From contig NZ_CP013650.1 in NCBI RefSeq assembly GCF_001466725.1, forward strand, positions 868,001 to 932,000: DNA of 64,000 bases, in the 5' to 3' direction. The position numbers and the translations under genes are program-made. Numbering within the stretch: position 1 is the first letter of the stretch; every line of letters begins with the position of its first letter. The notes below the pieces were generated by a model. The model was not told the DNA's origin, ran no database searches, and saw only the letters and a program-made list of their open reading frames with translations. Shown here one piece after another: positions 21,505 through 31,120 of the stretch. This DNA comes from Lacimicrobium alkaliphilum. GTDB taxonomy: Bacteria; Pseudomonadota; Gammaproteobacteria; Enterobacterales; Alteromonadaceae.

Positions 21505-23784
21505 ATGCTCACTCAACTTAAGCGCATTGTTCAGGAAGTCAACCAGATCCCGGATCTGGATGACGCCCTTACCTGCCTGGCGAGTCGGGTGAAAAGTGCC
21601 ATGCAGGTGGACTGTTGTTCCATCTATCTGGCCAGCTACGAGCATCAGTATTTTCTGCTGATGGCCACCGAGGGCCTCTCCAAAGAGGCCATTGGCAAAG
21701 TCTCTATCGGATTTTCAGAGGGGCTTATCGGCCTGATCGGCCAGCGCGAAGAGCCGATTAATATCGAAGATGCCCAGTCCCATCCGCGTTTCAAACATTA
21801 CCCAGAGGTCAAAGAAGAGACCTACCATGCCTTTATGGGCACACCTATTATTCACCAGCGCAAAGTGCTGGGAGTGATGACCATTCAGCAACAGAAAAAG
21901 CGACGCTTTAGTGAAGACGAAGAAGCTTTTCTGGTGACGCTGGCGGCGCAGATTGCGCTGGAAATTGCCCATGCTGAAGCCCGCGGCTCTATCAGCCTCA
22001 CGGATGGTGGGGATAAGTCCCGCTGGCAGAAGTCGCTGCGGGGAGTACCAGGTTCCGGTGGTCTGGCAATTGGTGTCGGTCATGTTCCGAATATCAAACA
22101 CAGCTTGCGTGGTCAGATGCTGCGCCGTGCTGAGAAGCCGGAAAAACAGATTGAACGGTACCGCCAGGCGGTGATCCGTACCCGCAAGGAAGTGAAGAAG
22201 CTGTCAGATAGTATGGCCGACGCAGTGCCTGAAGATGTGCTGGCGATTTTTCAGCTCTATCACAACCTGCTCGATGCCAACAGTCTGGGCCGCGAGGTGG
22301 AAGACAAGATCAAAAGCGGCTGGGATGCCGCCTCATCCCTTAAGATGGTGGTAGAACATTACATCAATAAGTTCCGCGCGATGGACGATCCCTATATGCA
22401 GGAACGGGCCGTGGATGTGGAAGATCTGGGTAACAGAGTACTGGGCCATCTGCTGAGCAGATTCAGGGTGCAGGCGCCTGTGCCCGAACAGGCGATTCTG
22501 GTGGCTGAAGAAGTCAGCGCCTCGATGCTGGCGGAGTTCCCCCGCGAAAAACTACAGGCAATAATTTCAGTGCGTGGCTCAAATAACTCTCATGCCGCGA
22601 TTCTGGCCAGAGCCATGGGGGTGCCCGCGGTGATGGGGCTTTCTGATGTGCCGGTATCTTTACTCAGCGGTAAGGATATTTTGCTGGATGGTTATTCCGG
22701 CGAGATAATCGTATCGCCGAGCCAGAGTATCCGCCAGGAATTTCAGAGTCTGGTGGACGAGGAAAATGAACTCTATGATGCTGTCCGCGAAGAGGCGGAT
22801 CAACCCGCTGAAACCCGCGATGGCTGCAAAATGGAGTTATATATTAATGCCGGGTTGTCTGCTGAGCTGGAGTCCATCTATGGTGAGGCGGGCGACGGTG
22901 TCGGTCTGTATCGCACCGAAATCCCCTTTATGATGCGTGAGCGTTTCCCCTCAGAACATGAGCAATGTCAGATTTATCGCGCCATGCTCGAGGCCAGCCC
23001 CAACAAAACTATTACTATGCGCACCCTGGATGTAGGCGGCGACAAGCCTTTGCCTTATTTCCCGGTAGTGGAAGAGAATCCCTTTCTGGGCTGGCGGGGG
23101 ATTCGTATGACACTGGACCATCCTGAGATCTTTCTGGTGCAGTTACGGGCCATGCTCAGAGCCAGTCTCGGTCTGGATAATCTCAAGATCATGCTGCCCA
23201 TGATTACCACTATCTATGAAGTCAGTGAGGCTAAACGTCTGATACGTCAGGCGTACTATGAAGTGGCCGAAGAAGCTCAGGCTGAAGGACAGGAACTGAA
23301 AATGCCCGAAGTGGGGGTCATGCTCGAAGTGCCCGCGGTCATGTATCAGCTTCCGCAACTGGCGGATAAAGTGGACTTCTTTTCCATTGGCAGCAATGAC
23401 CTGACGCAATATTTACTGGCGGTGGATCGCAATAATCCCAGAGTGGCTAATCTGTATGACAGTTATCATCCGGCGGTGCTCAAAGCGCTGAAGCAGATCA
23501 TTGAAGATTCTGCGAAACTGAAAAAACCGGTCACCCTCTGTGGCGAGATGGCCGGTGAACCCGGTGGGGCAATTCTGTTGCTCGCCATGGGTTACCGCAA
23601 GCTGAGTATGAGTGGTTTTAACCTGAGTAAGATCAAGTGGGTGATACGCAAAGTATCGCTCGATGATGCCAAAGTGCTGCTCGATGAAGTGATCGAAATG
23701 GAGCACCCAACCCAGGTCCGTGAGCGGGTAAACCGACATCTTGAAGCCCTTGGCCTGGGCGGTCTGGTCAGGGCTGGTAAGTAA
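21505..23784 (+). CDS. ptsP: Phosphoenolpyruvate-protein phosphotransferase EI-Ntr
   Basis: The protein has 759 residues. An N-terminal GAF domain (about 1-150) precedes the enzyme I core. The phosphorylated histidine is in GSNNSHAAILARAMGVPAV, and the PEP-binding barrel shows GLYRTEIPFM, MRTLDVGGDKPLPYF, MLEVPAV and GSNDLTQYLLAVDRNN. It starts the nitrogen-PTS phosphorelay (NPr, EIIA-Ntr), which links nitrogen and potassium status to regulation. It sits between rppH and the lgt/thyA group, the usual arrangement, but with one extra gene in between. Confidence 0.95.
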   Translation: MLTQLKRIVQEVNQIPDLDDALTCLASRVKSAMQVDCCSIYLASYEHQYFLLMATEGLSKEAIGKVSIGFSEGLIGLIGQREEPINIEDAQSHPRFKHYPEVKEETYHAFMGTPIIHQRKVLGVMTIQQQKKRRFSEDEEAFLVTLAAQIALEIAHAEARGSISLTDGGDKSRWQKSLRGVPGSGGLAIGVGHVPNIKHSLRGQMLRRAEKPEKQIERYRQAVIRTRKEVKKLSDSMADAVPEDVLAIFQLYHNLLDANSLGREVEDKIKSGWDAASSLKMVVEHYINKFRAMDDPYMQERAVDVEDLGNRVLGHLLSRFRVQAPVPEQAILVAEEVSASMLAEFPREKLQAIISVRGSNNSHAAILARAMGVPAVMGLSDVPVSLLSGKDILLDGYSGEIIVSPSQSIRQEFQSLVDEENELYDAVREEADQPAETRDGCKMELYINAGLSAELESIYGEAGDGVGLYRTEIPFMMRERFPSEHEQCQIYRAMLEASPNKTITMRTLDVGGDKPLPYFPVVEENPFLGWRGIRMTLDHPEIFLVQLRAMLRASLGLDNLKIMLPMITTIYEVSEAKRLIRQAYYEVAEEAQAEGQELKMPEVGVMLEVPAVMYQLPQLADKVDFFSIGSNDLTQYLLAVDRNNPRVANLYDSYHPAVLKALKQIIEDSAKLKKPVTLCGEMAGEPGGAILLLAMGYRKLSMSGFNLSKIKWVIRKVSLDDAKVLLDEVIEMEHPTQVRERVNRHLEALGLGGLVRAGK

Positions 23785-23815
23785 ACGCCATTAACCGTTA
23801 AAAGAGAATAATTTC

Positions 23816-24616
23816 TTGGAACCTTTGTTGTTTCTGATTATAAGTTGTGTGTTTCTGGGGCTGATCGCCGGTCTGATGGCAGGCTTGCTGGGTATCGGTG
23901 GTGGCCTGATTATTGTGCCTGCGCTGTTATACCTGCTGCAGATTAAAATGGGTATGAGTATCGATATCGTCATGCCCATGGCGGTAGCGACTTCTTTGTC
24001 GACCATTATTTTTACCGGCTGTTCTTCGTCGCTGACCCATTGGCGGCTGGGCAATGTGGATATGCGGATATTCGCCCTGTGTTCGGTCGGCATTGCCCTG
24101 GGCGCTATCGGGGGAGCACAGTTGGCGGCGTTGATGCCGGCGGTACTGTTGAAGAACATCTTTGCCACCTTGGTCATGCTGCTGGCACTGCGTATGGCCT
24201 TTGGTAAAAACCACACGTCACAGTCGACACTAAACAGACCCCGCTTGCTCGGGATTGGCGTGGTGACCGGCAGTATTTCGTCATTGTTAGGTATCGGAGG
24301 CGGTGCCTTGTTGGTGCCGGCATTGGTGTGGTTCAGGATATCGATGAAAGTGGCCATAGGCTGTGCCGCAGCATGTGGTATGGTGATTGCGATCTTCGGT
24401 ACTGCCAGTTTTATGCTGGCAGGCTGGAATAACCCGGATCTGCCCACAGGTAGTCTCGGGTATGTGTACCTGCCAGCTATGCTGGCCATTGTCAGTGCTT
24501 CTATGCTCAGCGCCAACTGGGGAGCCCGTCTCAGTCACCGACTGCCGACTCTCACCCTGAAGAAGATTTTCGCTGGCTTTCTGATTCTAGTAAGCTTGCG
24601 CATGTTTTTTAGTTAG
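23816..24616 (+). CDS. TauE/SafE-family membrane transporter
   Basis: The protein has 266 residues and seven or eight membrane spans. Two copies of the family's glycine-rich repeat are visible: GLIAGLMAGLLGIGGGLIIVP and SISSLLGIGGGALLVP. The family exports sulfite or organosulfur anions or similar small anions. The start is TTG at 23816 with AAGAGA upstream; no in-frame ATG precedes the first repeat. It is placed between ptsP and lgt, which are adjacent in E. coli, so it is probably cotranscribed with them. Substrate unknown. Confidence 0.85.
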   Translation: MEPLLFLIISCVFLGLIAGLMAGLLGIGGGLIIVPALLYLLQIKMGMSIDIVMPMAVATSLSTIIFTGCSSSLTHWRLGNVDMRIFALCSVGIALGAIGGAQLAALMPAVLLKNIFATLVMLLALRMAFGKNHTSQSTLNRPRLLGIGVVTGSISSLLGIGGGALLVPALVWFRISMKVAIGCAAACGMVIAIFGTASFMLAGWNNPDLPTGSLGYVYLPAMLAIVSASMLSANWGARLSHRLPTLTLKKIFAGFLILVSLRMFFS

Positions 24617-24658
24617 CTGCTCCTGGGCAGAACCAGCAGATGCCTCATCACAGAGGTT

Positions 24659-24679
24659 CCGGTATCAGGTGGATACCGG
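24659..24679 (+). other. Hairpin ahead of lgt
   Basis: CCGGTATC and GATACCGG form an 8-bp perfect stem with a 5-base loop, 24 bases before the lgt start. There is no T run, so it is not a normal terminator. It may be an mRNA processing or stabilising structure between tauE and lgt. Confidence 0.35.
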
Positions 24680-24703
24680 CATATCGACTATTTGGAAGAA
24701 TAA

Positions 24704-25513
24704 ATGACAGAATATTTGCAGTTTCCGGCTATTGATCCGGTCATCTTCAGCATCGGTCCGGTGTCAGTGCACTGGTATGGTGTGATGTATCTGGTTGGAT
24801 TTGTGGCTGCCTGGTGGCTGGCTAACCGGCGGCTCGAACGCACAGGATGGAGTAAGGAGCAGCTCAGTGATCTGATGTTTCTGGGTTTTCTTGGGGTGAT
24901 CATTGGCGGCCGGTTGGGCTATGTGTTTTTCTATCAGTTCGGGCAATTCCTCGATGATCCGTTGTATCTTTTCAAGATATGGACTGGCGGCATGTCTTTC
25001 CACGGCGGCTTGCTTGGTGTTGTTGCCGGCTTATGGTGGTTTGCCCGCAAACACAACGCCAGTTTGTTAAGGGTTGGTGATTTTATCGCACCGTTGGTAC
25101 CGGTGGGTCTGGGGGCCGGACGTATCGGTAATTTTATTAATGCCGAATTGTGGGGGCGCACCACTGATGTGCCCTGGGCAGTATTGTTTCCGGGCGCGGG
25201 TCCCTTACCCCGCCATCCTTCTCAACTCTATGAGTTTTTCCTTGAAGGAGTGGTATTGTTTGCCTTGCTGTGGTGGTTTTCAGCAACCCGTCGTCCGGTG
25301 GGTGCGGTGTCGGGGTTATTCCTGATTGGCTACGGCAGTTTCCGTTTTATTGTCGAGTTTTACCGCGAGCCCGATGCCCATATCGGCTTATATAATGGTC
25401 TGATTTCTCAGGGGCAACTATTGTCCTTGCCGATGGTTCTGATAGGGTTAGTGATGATGGTGGTGGCCTATCGTAAGAGGTCGTCTGATCAAAGCCGCAA
25501 AACCAAGAGTTGA
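24704..25513 (+). CDS. lgt: Phosphatidylglycerol-prolipoprotein diacylglyceryl transferase
   Basis: The protein has 269 residues and seven spans. The Lgt signature [16 protein letters not shown] is present, along with [21 protein letters not shown] and SFHGGLLG (catalytic histidine region). The enzyme adds diacylglycerol to the lipobox cysteine of preprolipoproteins, which this window's several lipoproteins would need. thyA follows two bases after the stop. Confidence 0.96.
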   Translation: MTEYLQFPAIDPVIFSIGPVSVHWYGVMYLVGFVAAWWLANRRLERTGWSKEQLSDLMFLGFLGVIIGGRLGYVFFYQFGQFLDDPLYLFKIWTGGMSFHGGLLGVVAGLWWFARKHNASLLRVGDFIAPLVPVGLGAGRIGNFINAELWGRTTDVPWAVLFPGAGPLPRHPSQLYEFFLEGVVLFALLWWFSATRRPVGAVSGLFLIGYGSFRFIVEFYREPDAHIGLYNGLISQGQLLSLPMVLIGLVMMVVAYRKRSSDQSRKTKS

Positions 25514-25515
25514 GT

Positions 25516-26349
25516 ATGCAGCAATATCTTAAACTGATGCGCCATGTGCTTGATCATGGTGTCAAAAAAGAAGACCGTACCGGAACCGGCACGATCAGCG
25601 TATTCGGTTATCAGATGCGTTTCGATCTGTCTCAGGGTTTTCCGCTGGTGACCACCAAGAAATGTCATCTGCGCTCGATAATCCATGAGTTGCTTTGGTT
25701 TCTTCAGGGCCAGACTAATATCGCTTACCTTAAAGAAAACAACGTCAGAATCTGGGATGAGTGGGCTACCGACGAAGGCGATCTGGGCCCGGTTTACGGC
25801 AAACAGTGGCGAAGCTGGCAGGGCGTTGACGGTGAGGTGGTAGACCAAATCGCACTGGTTGTGGAACAGATTAAAACCAATCCTGATTCGCGCAGACTGA
25901 TTGTCAGTGCCTGGAATCCTGCGGTGCTGCCTGATACCCGTTATTCCCCAAAAGAAAATGCGGCCATGGGGCGTCAGGCATTGCCTCCCTGTCATACCCT
26001 GTTCCAGTTTTATGTGCTCGAAGGTAAGTTGTCCTGCCAGTTGTATCAGCGCAGCGGTGATATTTTCCTCGGTGTGCCTTTCAATATTGCCAGTTATGCG
26101 CTGCTGACCCTGATGGTGGCACAGGTTTGTGATCTCGAACCCGGTGATTTTGTGCATACCTTCGGTGATGCCCACCTCTATGTTAACCACCTGGAGCAGG
26201 CTCAGACTCAATTAACGCGCGAGCCTTTCCCCCTGCCACAGATGAAACTGAACCCTGAGGTAAAAGACATTTTTGGCTTTACCATTGATGATTTTGAATT
26301 GTTGAATTATCAGGCTCACCCTCATATCAAAGCACCGGTTGCGATATAG
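25516..26349 (+). CDS. thyA: Thymidylate synthase
   Basis: The protein has 277 residues from ATG 25516; the frame also allows a TTG two codons earlier, but [15 protein letters not shown] matches the family start. It has [13 protein letters not shown], the catalytic cysteine C159 in [11 protein letters not shown], and the [20 protein letters not shown] block. Compared with E. coli ThyA (264 residues) it carries an insertion of about 13 residues just before the catalytic loop ([14 protein letters not shown]), a variant I believe occurs in other marine gammaproteobacteria. It makes dTMP from dUMP and methylene-tetrahydrofolate. Confidence 0.96.
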   Translation: MQQYLKLMRHVLDHGVKKEDRTGTGTISVFGYQMRFDLSQGFPLVTTKKCHLRSIIHELLWFLQGQTNIAYLKENNVRIWDEWATDEGDLGPVYGKQWRSWQGVDGEVVDQIALVVEQIKTNPDSRRLIVSAWNPAVLPDTRYSPKENAAMGRQALPPCHTLFQFYVLEGKLSCQLYQRSGDIFLGVPFNIASYALLTLMVAQVCDLEPGDFVHTFGDAHLYVNHLEQAQTQLTREPFPLPQMKLNPEVKDIFGFTIDDFELLNYQAHPHIKAPVAI

Positions 26350-26351
26350 TT

Positions 26352-27368
26352 ATGACAACCAATGTGCTGATCTGCGACGATTCAGGTTTTGCCAGAAGGC
26401 AGATGGCGCGGTCGATTCCCAGGGGCTGGGATGTCAATATCAGTTTTGCCGAGCACGGTAAGCAGGCCCTCGAATCTATCGAAGAAGGTCTTGCCGATGT
26501 GATGTTTCTGGATCTGAATATGCCGGTGATGGATGGTTACCAGACCATGGAGCAGATCCGTGCCCGCGACTTACCGACCATGGTGATAGTGGTTTCCGGC
26601 GATGTACAGCCTCAGGCCCGCAAGCGGATGCTGGCCATGGGGGCCCTGGATTTTATCGCCAAACCCATAGATAACGACAAACTCACCGAACTGTTGCGCC
26701 AGTATGGTTTGTACAGTGGCGAGAGCGGTGGTGGGGAATTGCGCGAGTCAGCCGGGGCCGGTGAAATTGACCGTCTCGATGTGTACCGGGAAATGGCGAA
26801 TGTGGCCATGGGCCAGGCAGGTGAAAAGCTGGCCCAGTTGCTGGATGTGTTTATTAATCTGCCTATCCCCAATGTTAATCAGATTGAAACCAATGAACTG
26901 CGCATGGCGATTGCAGAAATACAGCAGAAAGCCCATGTATCGGCAGTATCTCAGGGCTTTGTCAGCACCGGGATAAATGGCGAAGCGCTGGTGATCTTCA
27001 ATGACACCGATTTTGCCAGCATGGTTAAGCTGCTTAAATATCCCTCCAGAGAAAACGATGAGCGTCTTGAAGTCGAGGCGCTGATGGATGTATCAAATAT
27101 CCTGATTGGCGCTTGCGTTAACGCCTTGTCGCAGCAGCTTGACCTGAACTTCAGTCGCAGTCATCCGATAATTCTGGGACGTCACTGTGATCTGGAGCAA
27201 CTGCTGCAAAGCAATGTTTCACGCTGGAGCAAGATTGTTGCGGTGGAAATCGGCTATTCCATTGAGCAACATGACATTCACTTTGATTTGTTGCTGCTGT
27301 TGCCCCAGGCTTCCATGGATATGATGTTCGAAAAGCTGGTAGCGCATAGCGAGGTGGCAAATGGCTAA
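26352..27368 (+). CDS. Response regulator with CheC-like phosphatase domain
   Basis: The protein has 338 residues. The N-terminal REC domain (1-120) has the acidic pair D9-D10, the phospho-acceptor D54 in MFLDLNMPVMDG, and K in FIAKPID. After a short serine/glycine linker, residues about 135-335 look like a CheC/CheX-type domain: VYREMANVAMGQAGEKLAQLL and, later, EVEALMDVSNILIGACVNAL carry the E-x2-N phosphatase-like motifs twice. This would be a signalling protein that both receives phosphate and removes it from CheY-like partners. It overlaps the next gene, a diguanylate cyclase, by 8 bases. Confidence 0.85.
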   Translation: MTTNVLICDDSGFARRQMARSIPRGWDVNISFAEHGKQALESIEEGLADVMFLDLNMPVMDGYQTMEQIRARDLPTMVIVVSGDVQPQARKRMLAMGALDFIAKPIDNDKLTELLRQYGLYSGESGGGELRESAGAGEIDRLDVYREMANVAMGQAGEKLAQLLDVFINLPIPNVNQIETNELRMAIAEIQQKAHVSAVSQGFVSTGINGEALVIFNDTDFASMVKLLKYPSRENDERLEVEALMDVSNILIGACVNALSQQLDLNFSRSHPIILGRHCDLEQLLQSNVSRWSKIVAVEIGYSIEQHDIHFDLLLLLPQASMDMMFEKLVAHSEVANG

Positions 27369-28326
27369 GCCAAATGCTGAACAGGCCGAACTGGAAGCCA
27401 TGCATTGGCAACTCAATCTGCTCGGCTCTATCGAGGTGGGTATTGTGGTGCTGGACAGGGAATACCGGGTTAAGACCTGGAATGAGTTTATGCATAACCA
27501 CAGCGGCATACTACCGAGCAAAATACGCGGCCAGAGGCTGTTTGAGTTTTTTGAGGAAATCAACGAACAGTGGTTTATCCGTAAAACCCGCCCTGTTTTT
27601 GAACTGAACAGTCCGGCCTTTTTGATCTGGGAGCAGCAGCCTTATCTGTTTAAGTTTGCCAGTCACCGGCCGGTGACCAGCGCCAGTGAACTGATGTACC
27701 AGAACATTACTCTGTTCCCGTTGATGGCCCCAAGTGGCAAAGTAGAACACCTCTGTATCATGGTGTATGACGTCACCGACGAGGTCATCAGCAAACAGCA
27801 GTTAAACCAGGCCAATGACAAGCTGCAGCAGATGAGCAGGATCGATGGTCTGACCGGACTGTATAATCGTCGCTTCTGGGAAGAGTCCTGCATGCTGGAG
27901 TTTAAGCGTTGCATGCGTAATCAGGGGCAGGCCTCTTTGTTGATGCTGGATATCGATCATTTTAAACCCGTGAACGATAACTACGGGCATCCGGCAGGGG
28001 ATCAGGTGATCATGAACCTGGCAGAGATCATTAAAACCTCAGTACGGGAGACGGATATTCCAGGCCGCTACGGTGGTGAAGAGTTTGCCATCGTGCTGCC
28101 GGATACCGATGCCAAATCAGCACTCAGAGTCGCCGAGCGCATCAGGCTGGCCACTGAGAAAACCCTGATCAGGTACGAACAACTGGAACTGCAGGTCACT
28201 ATCAGTCTGGGCATTGCTCAGTTAGACGAACGGCAGGACGACTATATGGCCTGGATTAGTGAGGCAGATCAGGCCCTGTATCAGGCCAAAGAAACAGGTC
28301 GCAACAAAGTGGTTATTAAAAGCTAA
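27361..28326 (+). CDS. PAS-GGDEF diguanylate cyclase
   Basis: The protein has 321 residues and no membrane span. A PAS domain (about 15-140: LLGSIEVGIVVLDREYRVKTWN and the LCIMVYDVTDEV end) leads into a GGDEF domain. It begins RIDGLTGLYNRRFWEE and has the active site RYGGEEFAIVLP, which is intact, so it should make cyclic-di-GMP. I see no RxxD autoinhibitory site five residues before GGEEF. The overlap with the REC-CheC gene suggests the two work as a pair. The start codon ATG at 27361 lies inside the end of the previous gene. Confidence 0.9.
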   Translation: MAKPNAEQAELEAMHWQLNLLGSIEVGIVVLDREYRVKTWNEFMHNHSGILPSKIRGQRLFEFFEEINEQWFIRKTRPVFELNSPAFLIWEQQPYLFKFASHRPVTSASELMYQNITLFPLMAPSGKVEHLCIMVYDVTDEVISKQQLNQANDKLQQMSRIDGLTGLYNRRFWEESCMLEFKRCMRNQGQASLLMLDIDHFKPVNDNYGHPAGDQVIMNLAEIIKTSVRETDIPGRYGGEEFAIVLPDTDAKSALRVAERIRLATEKTLIRYEQLELQVTISLGIAQLDERQDDYMAWISEADQALYQAKETGRNKVVIKS

Positions 28327-28343
28327 TACGAACCCAACCGGAC

Positions 28344-28371
28344 TTGACATTCCCCAGGTTTACCGCAGAAT
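28344..28371 (+). promoter_or_regulatory. dinB promoter (probable)
   Basis: TTGACA at 28344-28349 is a perfect -35 box. CAGAAT at 28366-28371 is a fair -10 with a 16-base spacer. The LexA box lies immediately downstream over the expected transcription start. Confidence 0.55.
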
Positions 28372-28373
28372 AA

Positions 28374-28389
28374 CTGTATATTAATACAG
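28374..28389. promoter_or_regulatory. LexA (SOS) box of dinB
   Basis: CTGTATATTAATACAG matches the gammaproteobacterial LexA consensus CTGT-N8-ACAG and is a perfect palindrome at its ends. It is 21 bases before the dinB start codon, the expected place for an SOS operator. Confidence 0.88.
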
Positions 28390-28410
28390 CCTTTGGTTTA
28401 TCAGCCTGCC

Positions 28411-29487
28411 ATGGCCAAGATCATTCATATCGACATGGACTGCTTTTTTGCTGCCGTAGAGATGCGCGACAATCCGCAGTGGCGGGATATCCCTCTGGCC
28501 ATCGGCGGCAGCGCAGATCGACGGGGAGTGATTGCCACCTGTAACTATCCGGCGCGAAAATACGGCATTCACTCCGCCATGTCTACGGCGCAGGCCCTTA
28601 AACGTTGCCCTCAGTTGAAACTGGTGAGAGGGAGTATGCAGCGTTATGTGGAGGAATCCCGCCGCATTCGCGAGATTTTCAGCCGTTATACCGAACACAT
28701 CGAACCCTTGTCGCTGGATGAGGCTTATCTGGATGTGAGCGACAGTCAATTGTTTCAGGGCAGTGCCACCCTGATTGCCGGGGACATCCGCCGGGCGATT
28801 TTTGCTGAAACCGGTCTGACCGCTTCTGCCGGCGTCGCCCCCTGTAAGTTCGTGGCCAAGATCGCCAGCGACATCAACAAACCCGATGGTCTTTACACCG
28901 TCACGCCAGCAGAACTGGATGGTTTTGTGCGTAAACTGGAACTCAAAGCGATTCCCGGTGTAGGCAAAGTCACCTGGGAAAAGCTGCAGGCCATGGGGCT
29001 GTTTACCTGTGATGATGTGCGCCGTTATCCCTTTGATAAGCTGATAAAGCGTTTCGGTAAGTTCGGCCTTGCCCTGTGGCAGCGCTCACATGGTCAGGAT
29101 CTGCGTAAGGTTAAAGCCGGGCGGCAGCGCAAATCAGTGGGTGCGGAGGTGACGTTGCCGCAGGATCTGTATGACTTTGAGCAATGCTGGCAGGTGGCAG
29201 AAAGCTTATTTGGTAAGTTGCAACAACGTCTGGCCGCGTGTCAGCAGGATCTGGCGATCCAGAGTCAGGGGGTAAAACTTAAATTTTCCGATTTTGTACA
29301 AACCACGGTTGAACATCGCCAGAGTCGTCTGGATAAGGCCGCTTTTGTGCCGTTGTTGCACGAGGCCCTGAGTCGTCAGCAGGGCAGAGGGATCCGGCTG
29401 GTAGGTTTACATGTGGCCCTGCCAACAGAAGCTGACAGCCAGCAGCTTTGCTTTGAACTGCCATCCCTTGAGTGCCAGAGTGCTTAG
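28411..29487 (+). CDS. dinB: DNA polymerase IV (Y family)
   Basis: The protein has 358 residues. The start MAKIIHIDMDCFFAAVEMRDN (ATG 28411) aligns with E. coli DinB and is chosen over a TTG six codons upstream. The catalytic acidic residues are in HIDMDCFF and SLDEAYLDV. The helix-hairpin-helix region reads AIPGVGKVTWEKL, and the little finger follows. This is the error-prone translesion polymerase. A LexA box 21 bases upstream indicates SOS induction. Confidence 0.95.
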   Translation: MAKIIHIDMDCFFAAVEMRDNPQWRDIPLAIGGSADRRGVIATCNYPARKYGIHSAMSTAQALKRCPQLKLVRGSMQRYVEESRRIREIFSRYTEHIEPLSLDEAYLDVSDSQLFQGSATLIAGDIRRAIFAETGLTASAGVAPCKFVAKIASDINKPDGLYTVTPAELDGFVRKLELKAIPGVGKVTWEKLQAMGLFTCDDVRRYPFDKLIKRFGKFGLALWQRSHGQDLRKVKAGRQRKSVGAEVTLPQDLYDFEQCWQVAESLFGKLQQRLAACQQDLAIQSQGVKLKFSDFVQTTVEHRQSRLDKAAFVPLLHEALSRQQGRGIRLVGLHVALPTEADSQQLCFELPSLECQSA

Positions 29488-29564
29488 GGGCAGAATAGGT
29501 GCTTCTAAAAAGCCGCTGATTTTATTCCTGTTATTCACAAGCGGCTATCAATATGAGGCATTCT

Positions 29565-31118
29565 ATGGCATTTCCCCAGGCAAAAAACGAATCCAATCTC
29601 GATAAAGCCATTAGCACAGACAGCGACTGGGACGCGGTGATCCTGATCGCCCCTGATCACCAGCATCTGAATAATCTTACCCTGAAAGAAACTATCGACG
29701 CCCACCAGCGTATTGATGCCCGGGTAGGTACAGACTGTATGTTGCTGATAGCCAGTGGCATCGCCGGCGGCAGACTGGTCTACGCACCGACAGGGGAGCT
29801 GAACCGTGGTTTTGATGATGTGCGCCGCTTCGGTGATGCAGCCAAAAAAGCCATTGTTATGGCCCGCGACGCCGGCGCCCGCAATCCGTTGCTGGTGGTT
29901 TCCGGTGTGCCGGAGAATGATGATTTCGCCCATGCCCTGGAAGTGGCCTATCTGGGAGCCTGTCAGGCTCTGTGGCAGCCACTGGAAGCCCGCGAGGCGC
30001 TTAATGAGGCTGAGATTGAGCCGGTACAGAGTATTGGTCTGTATGCCAAAGGTAAACTGGATATGGACTGGTTGCAGGCCGTAGAAGCCGGTCGCCGTCT
30101 GGCCCGGGATCTTTGCGGTACCGAGCCTGAGCGTATGGCTCCGCCCCGTTTTGCACAATACTGTGAACAGGCCTTTGCCGACAGTGCGGTCAAAGTCGAA
30201 GTGATCAGTGACGATGACACACTGCGCAAGGATTACCCCTTATTGCATGCAGTAGGACGCTGCTCTGTGCATGTTCCGCGGCATCAGCCGCGGGTGATTC
30301 GCCTCGAATATACCGGTGAGGGTGAAATCCAGCAGAACCTGTTTTTTGCCGGTAAAGGCATTACCTATGACACCGGTGGGGCGGATCTGAAAACCGATGG
30401 GCATATGGCCGGTATGAGCCGGGACAAAGGTGGCGCCGCTGCGGTAGCCGGCTTTATGCAATGTCTGGCCCGATTTAAGCCTAAAGGGATTCGGGTTGTG
30501 GCGGAAATCGGAGCGGTGCGTAACAGTATCGGCTCTGATGCCTTTGTGGCGGACGAGATCATCACCAGCCACGCCGGTGTGCGGGTGCGTATCGGTAATA
30601 CCGATGCCGAAGGGCGACTGGTGCTGGCCGATTTGCTTTCACATTTGCGTGAGCAGGCCAAAGATGCAGTGGATCCCACGCTGTTTTCCGTGGCCACTCT
30701 GACAGGCCATGCGGCACGCACTTATGGCCCATACACCGCTTATGTGGAAAATGGCGCGGCCAGAACGCATCACTGTGGCGATAAACTGACCCGCGTCGGT
30801 GATATCTGGGGTGATCCGGGCGAAGTATCCCGTTCACGGCGGGAAGATTTTGATTTTGTCAGACCGCGCACTAAAGCCGATGATGTGCTCTCTTCCAATA
30901 ACGGCCCTTCGGCGACGACGGCGCGGGGGCATCAGTTCCCTATGGCTTTTTTGACTATCGCTTCGGGGCTGATCAGGCATGACAGCAATGCCGAAGTGCC
31001 GCTGCCTTATGTGCATGTGGATATTGCCGGCAGTGGTGTTGAGGGCGGCGACTGGCAACATGACAGCCCGACCGGCGCGCCGGTCGTGGCACTGGCAGCC
31101 CGGTATATGGGGTTCTAG
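29565..31118 (+). CDS. M17-family leucyl aminopeptidase-like protein
   Basis: The protein has 517 residues. The C-terminal domain carries the M17 signature NTDAEGRLVLADLL, and the metal/catalytic segment GKGITYDTGGADLKTDGHMAGMSRDKGGAAAV is close to the canonical motif. The N-terminal half is divergent from PepA. It is likely a cytosolic manganese/zinc aminopeptidase. The frame opens at ATG 29553, but GAGG sits seven bases before ATG 29565, so I use the latter. DUF1653 follows two bases later, probably in the same operon. Confidence 0.87.
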   Translation: MAFPQAKNESNLDKAISTDSDWDAVILIAPDHQHLNNLTLKETIDAHQRIDARVGTDCMLLIASGIAGGRLVYAPTGELNRGFDDVRRFGDAAKKAIVMARDAGARNPLLVVSGVPENDDFAHALEVAYLGACQALWQPLEAREALNEAEIEPVQSIGLYAKGKLDMDWLQAVEAGRRLARDLCGTEPERMAPPRFAQYCEQAFADSAVKVEVISDDDTLRKDYPLLHAVGRCSVHVPRHQPRVIRLEYTGEGEIQQNLFFAGKGITYDTGGADLKTDGHMAGMSRDKGGAAAVAGFMQCLARFKPKGIRVVAEIGAVRNSIGSDAFVADEIITSHAGVRVRIGNTDAEGRLVLADLLSHLREQAKDAVDPTLFSVATLTGHAARTYGPYTAYVENGAARTHHCGDKLTRVGDIWGDPGEVSRSRREDFDFVRPRTKADDVLSSNNGPSATTARGHQFPMAFLTIASGLIRHDSNAEVPLPYVHVDIAGSGVEGGDWQHDSPTGAPVVALAARYMGF

Positions 31119-31120
31119 CC

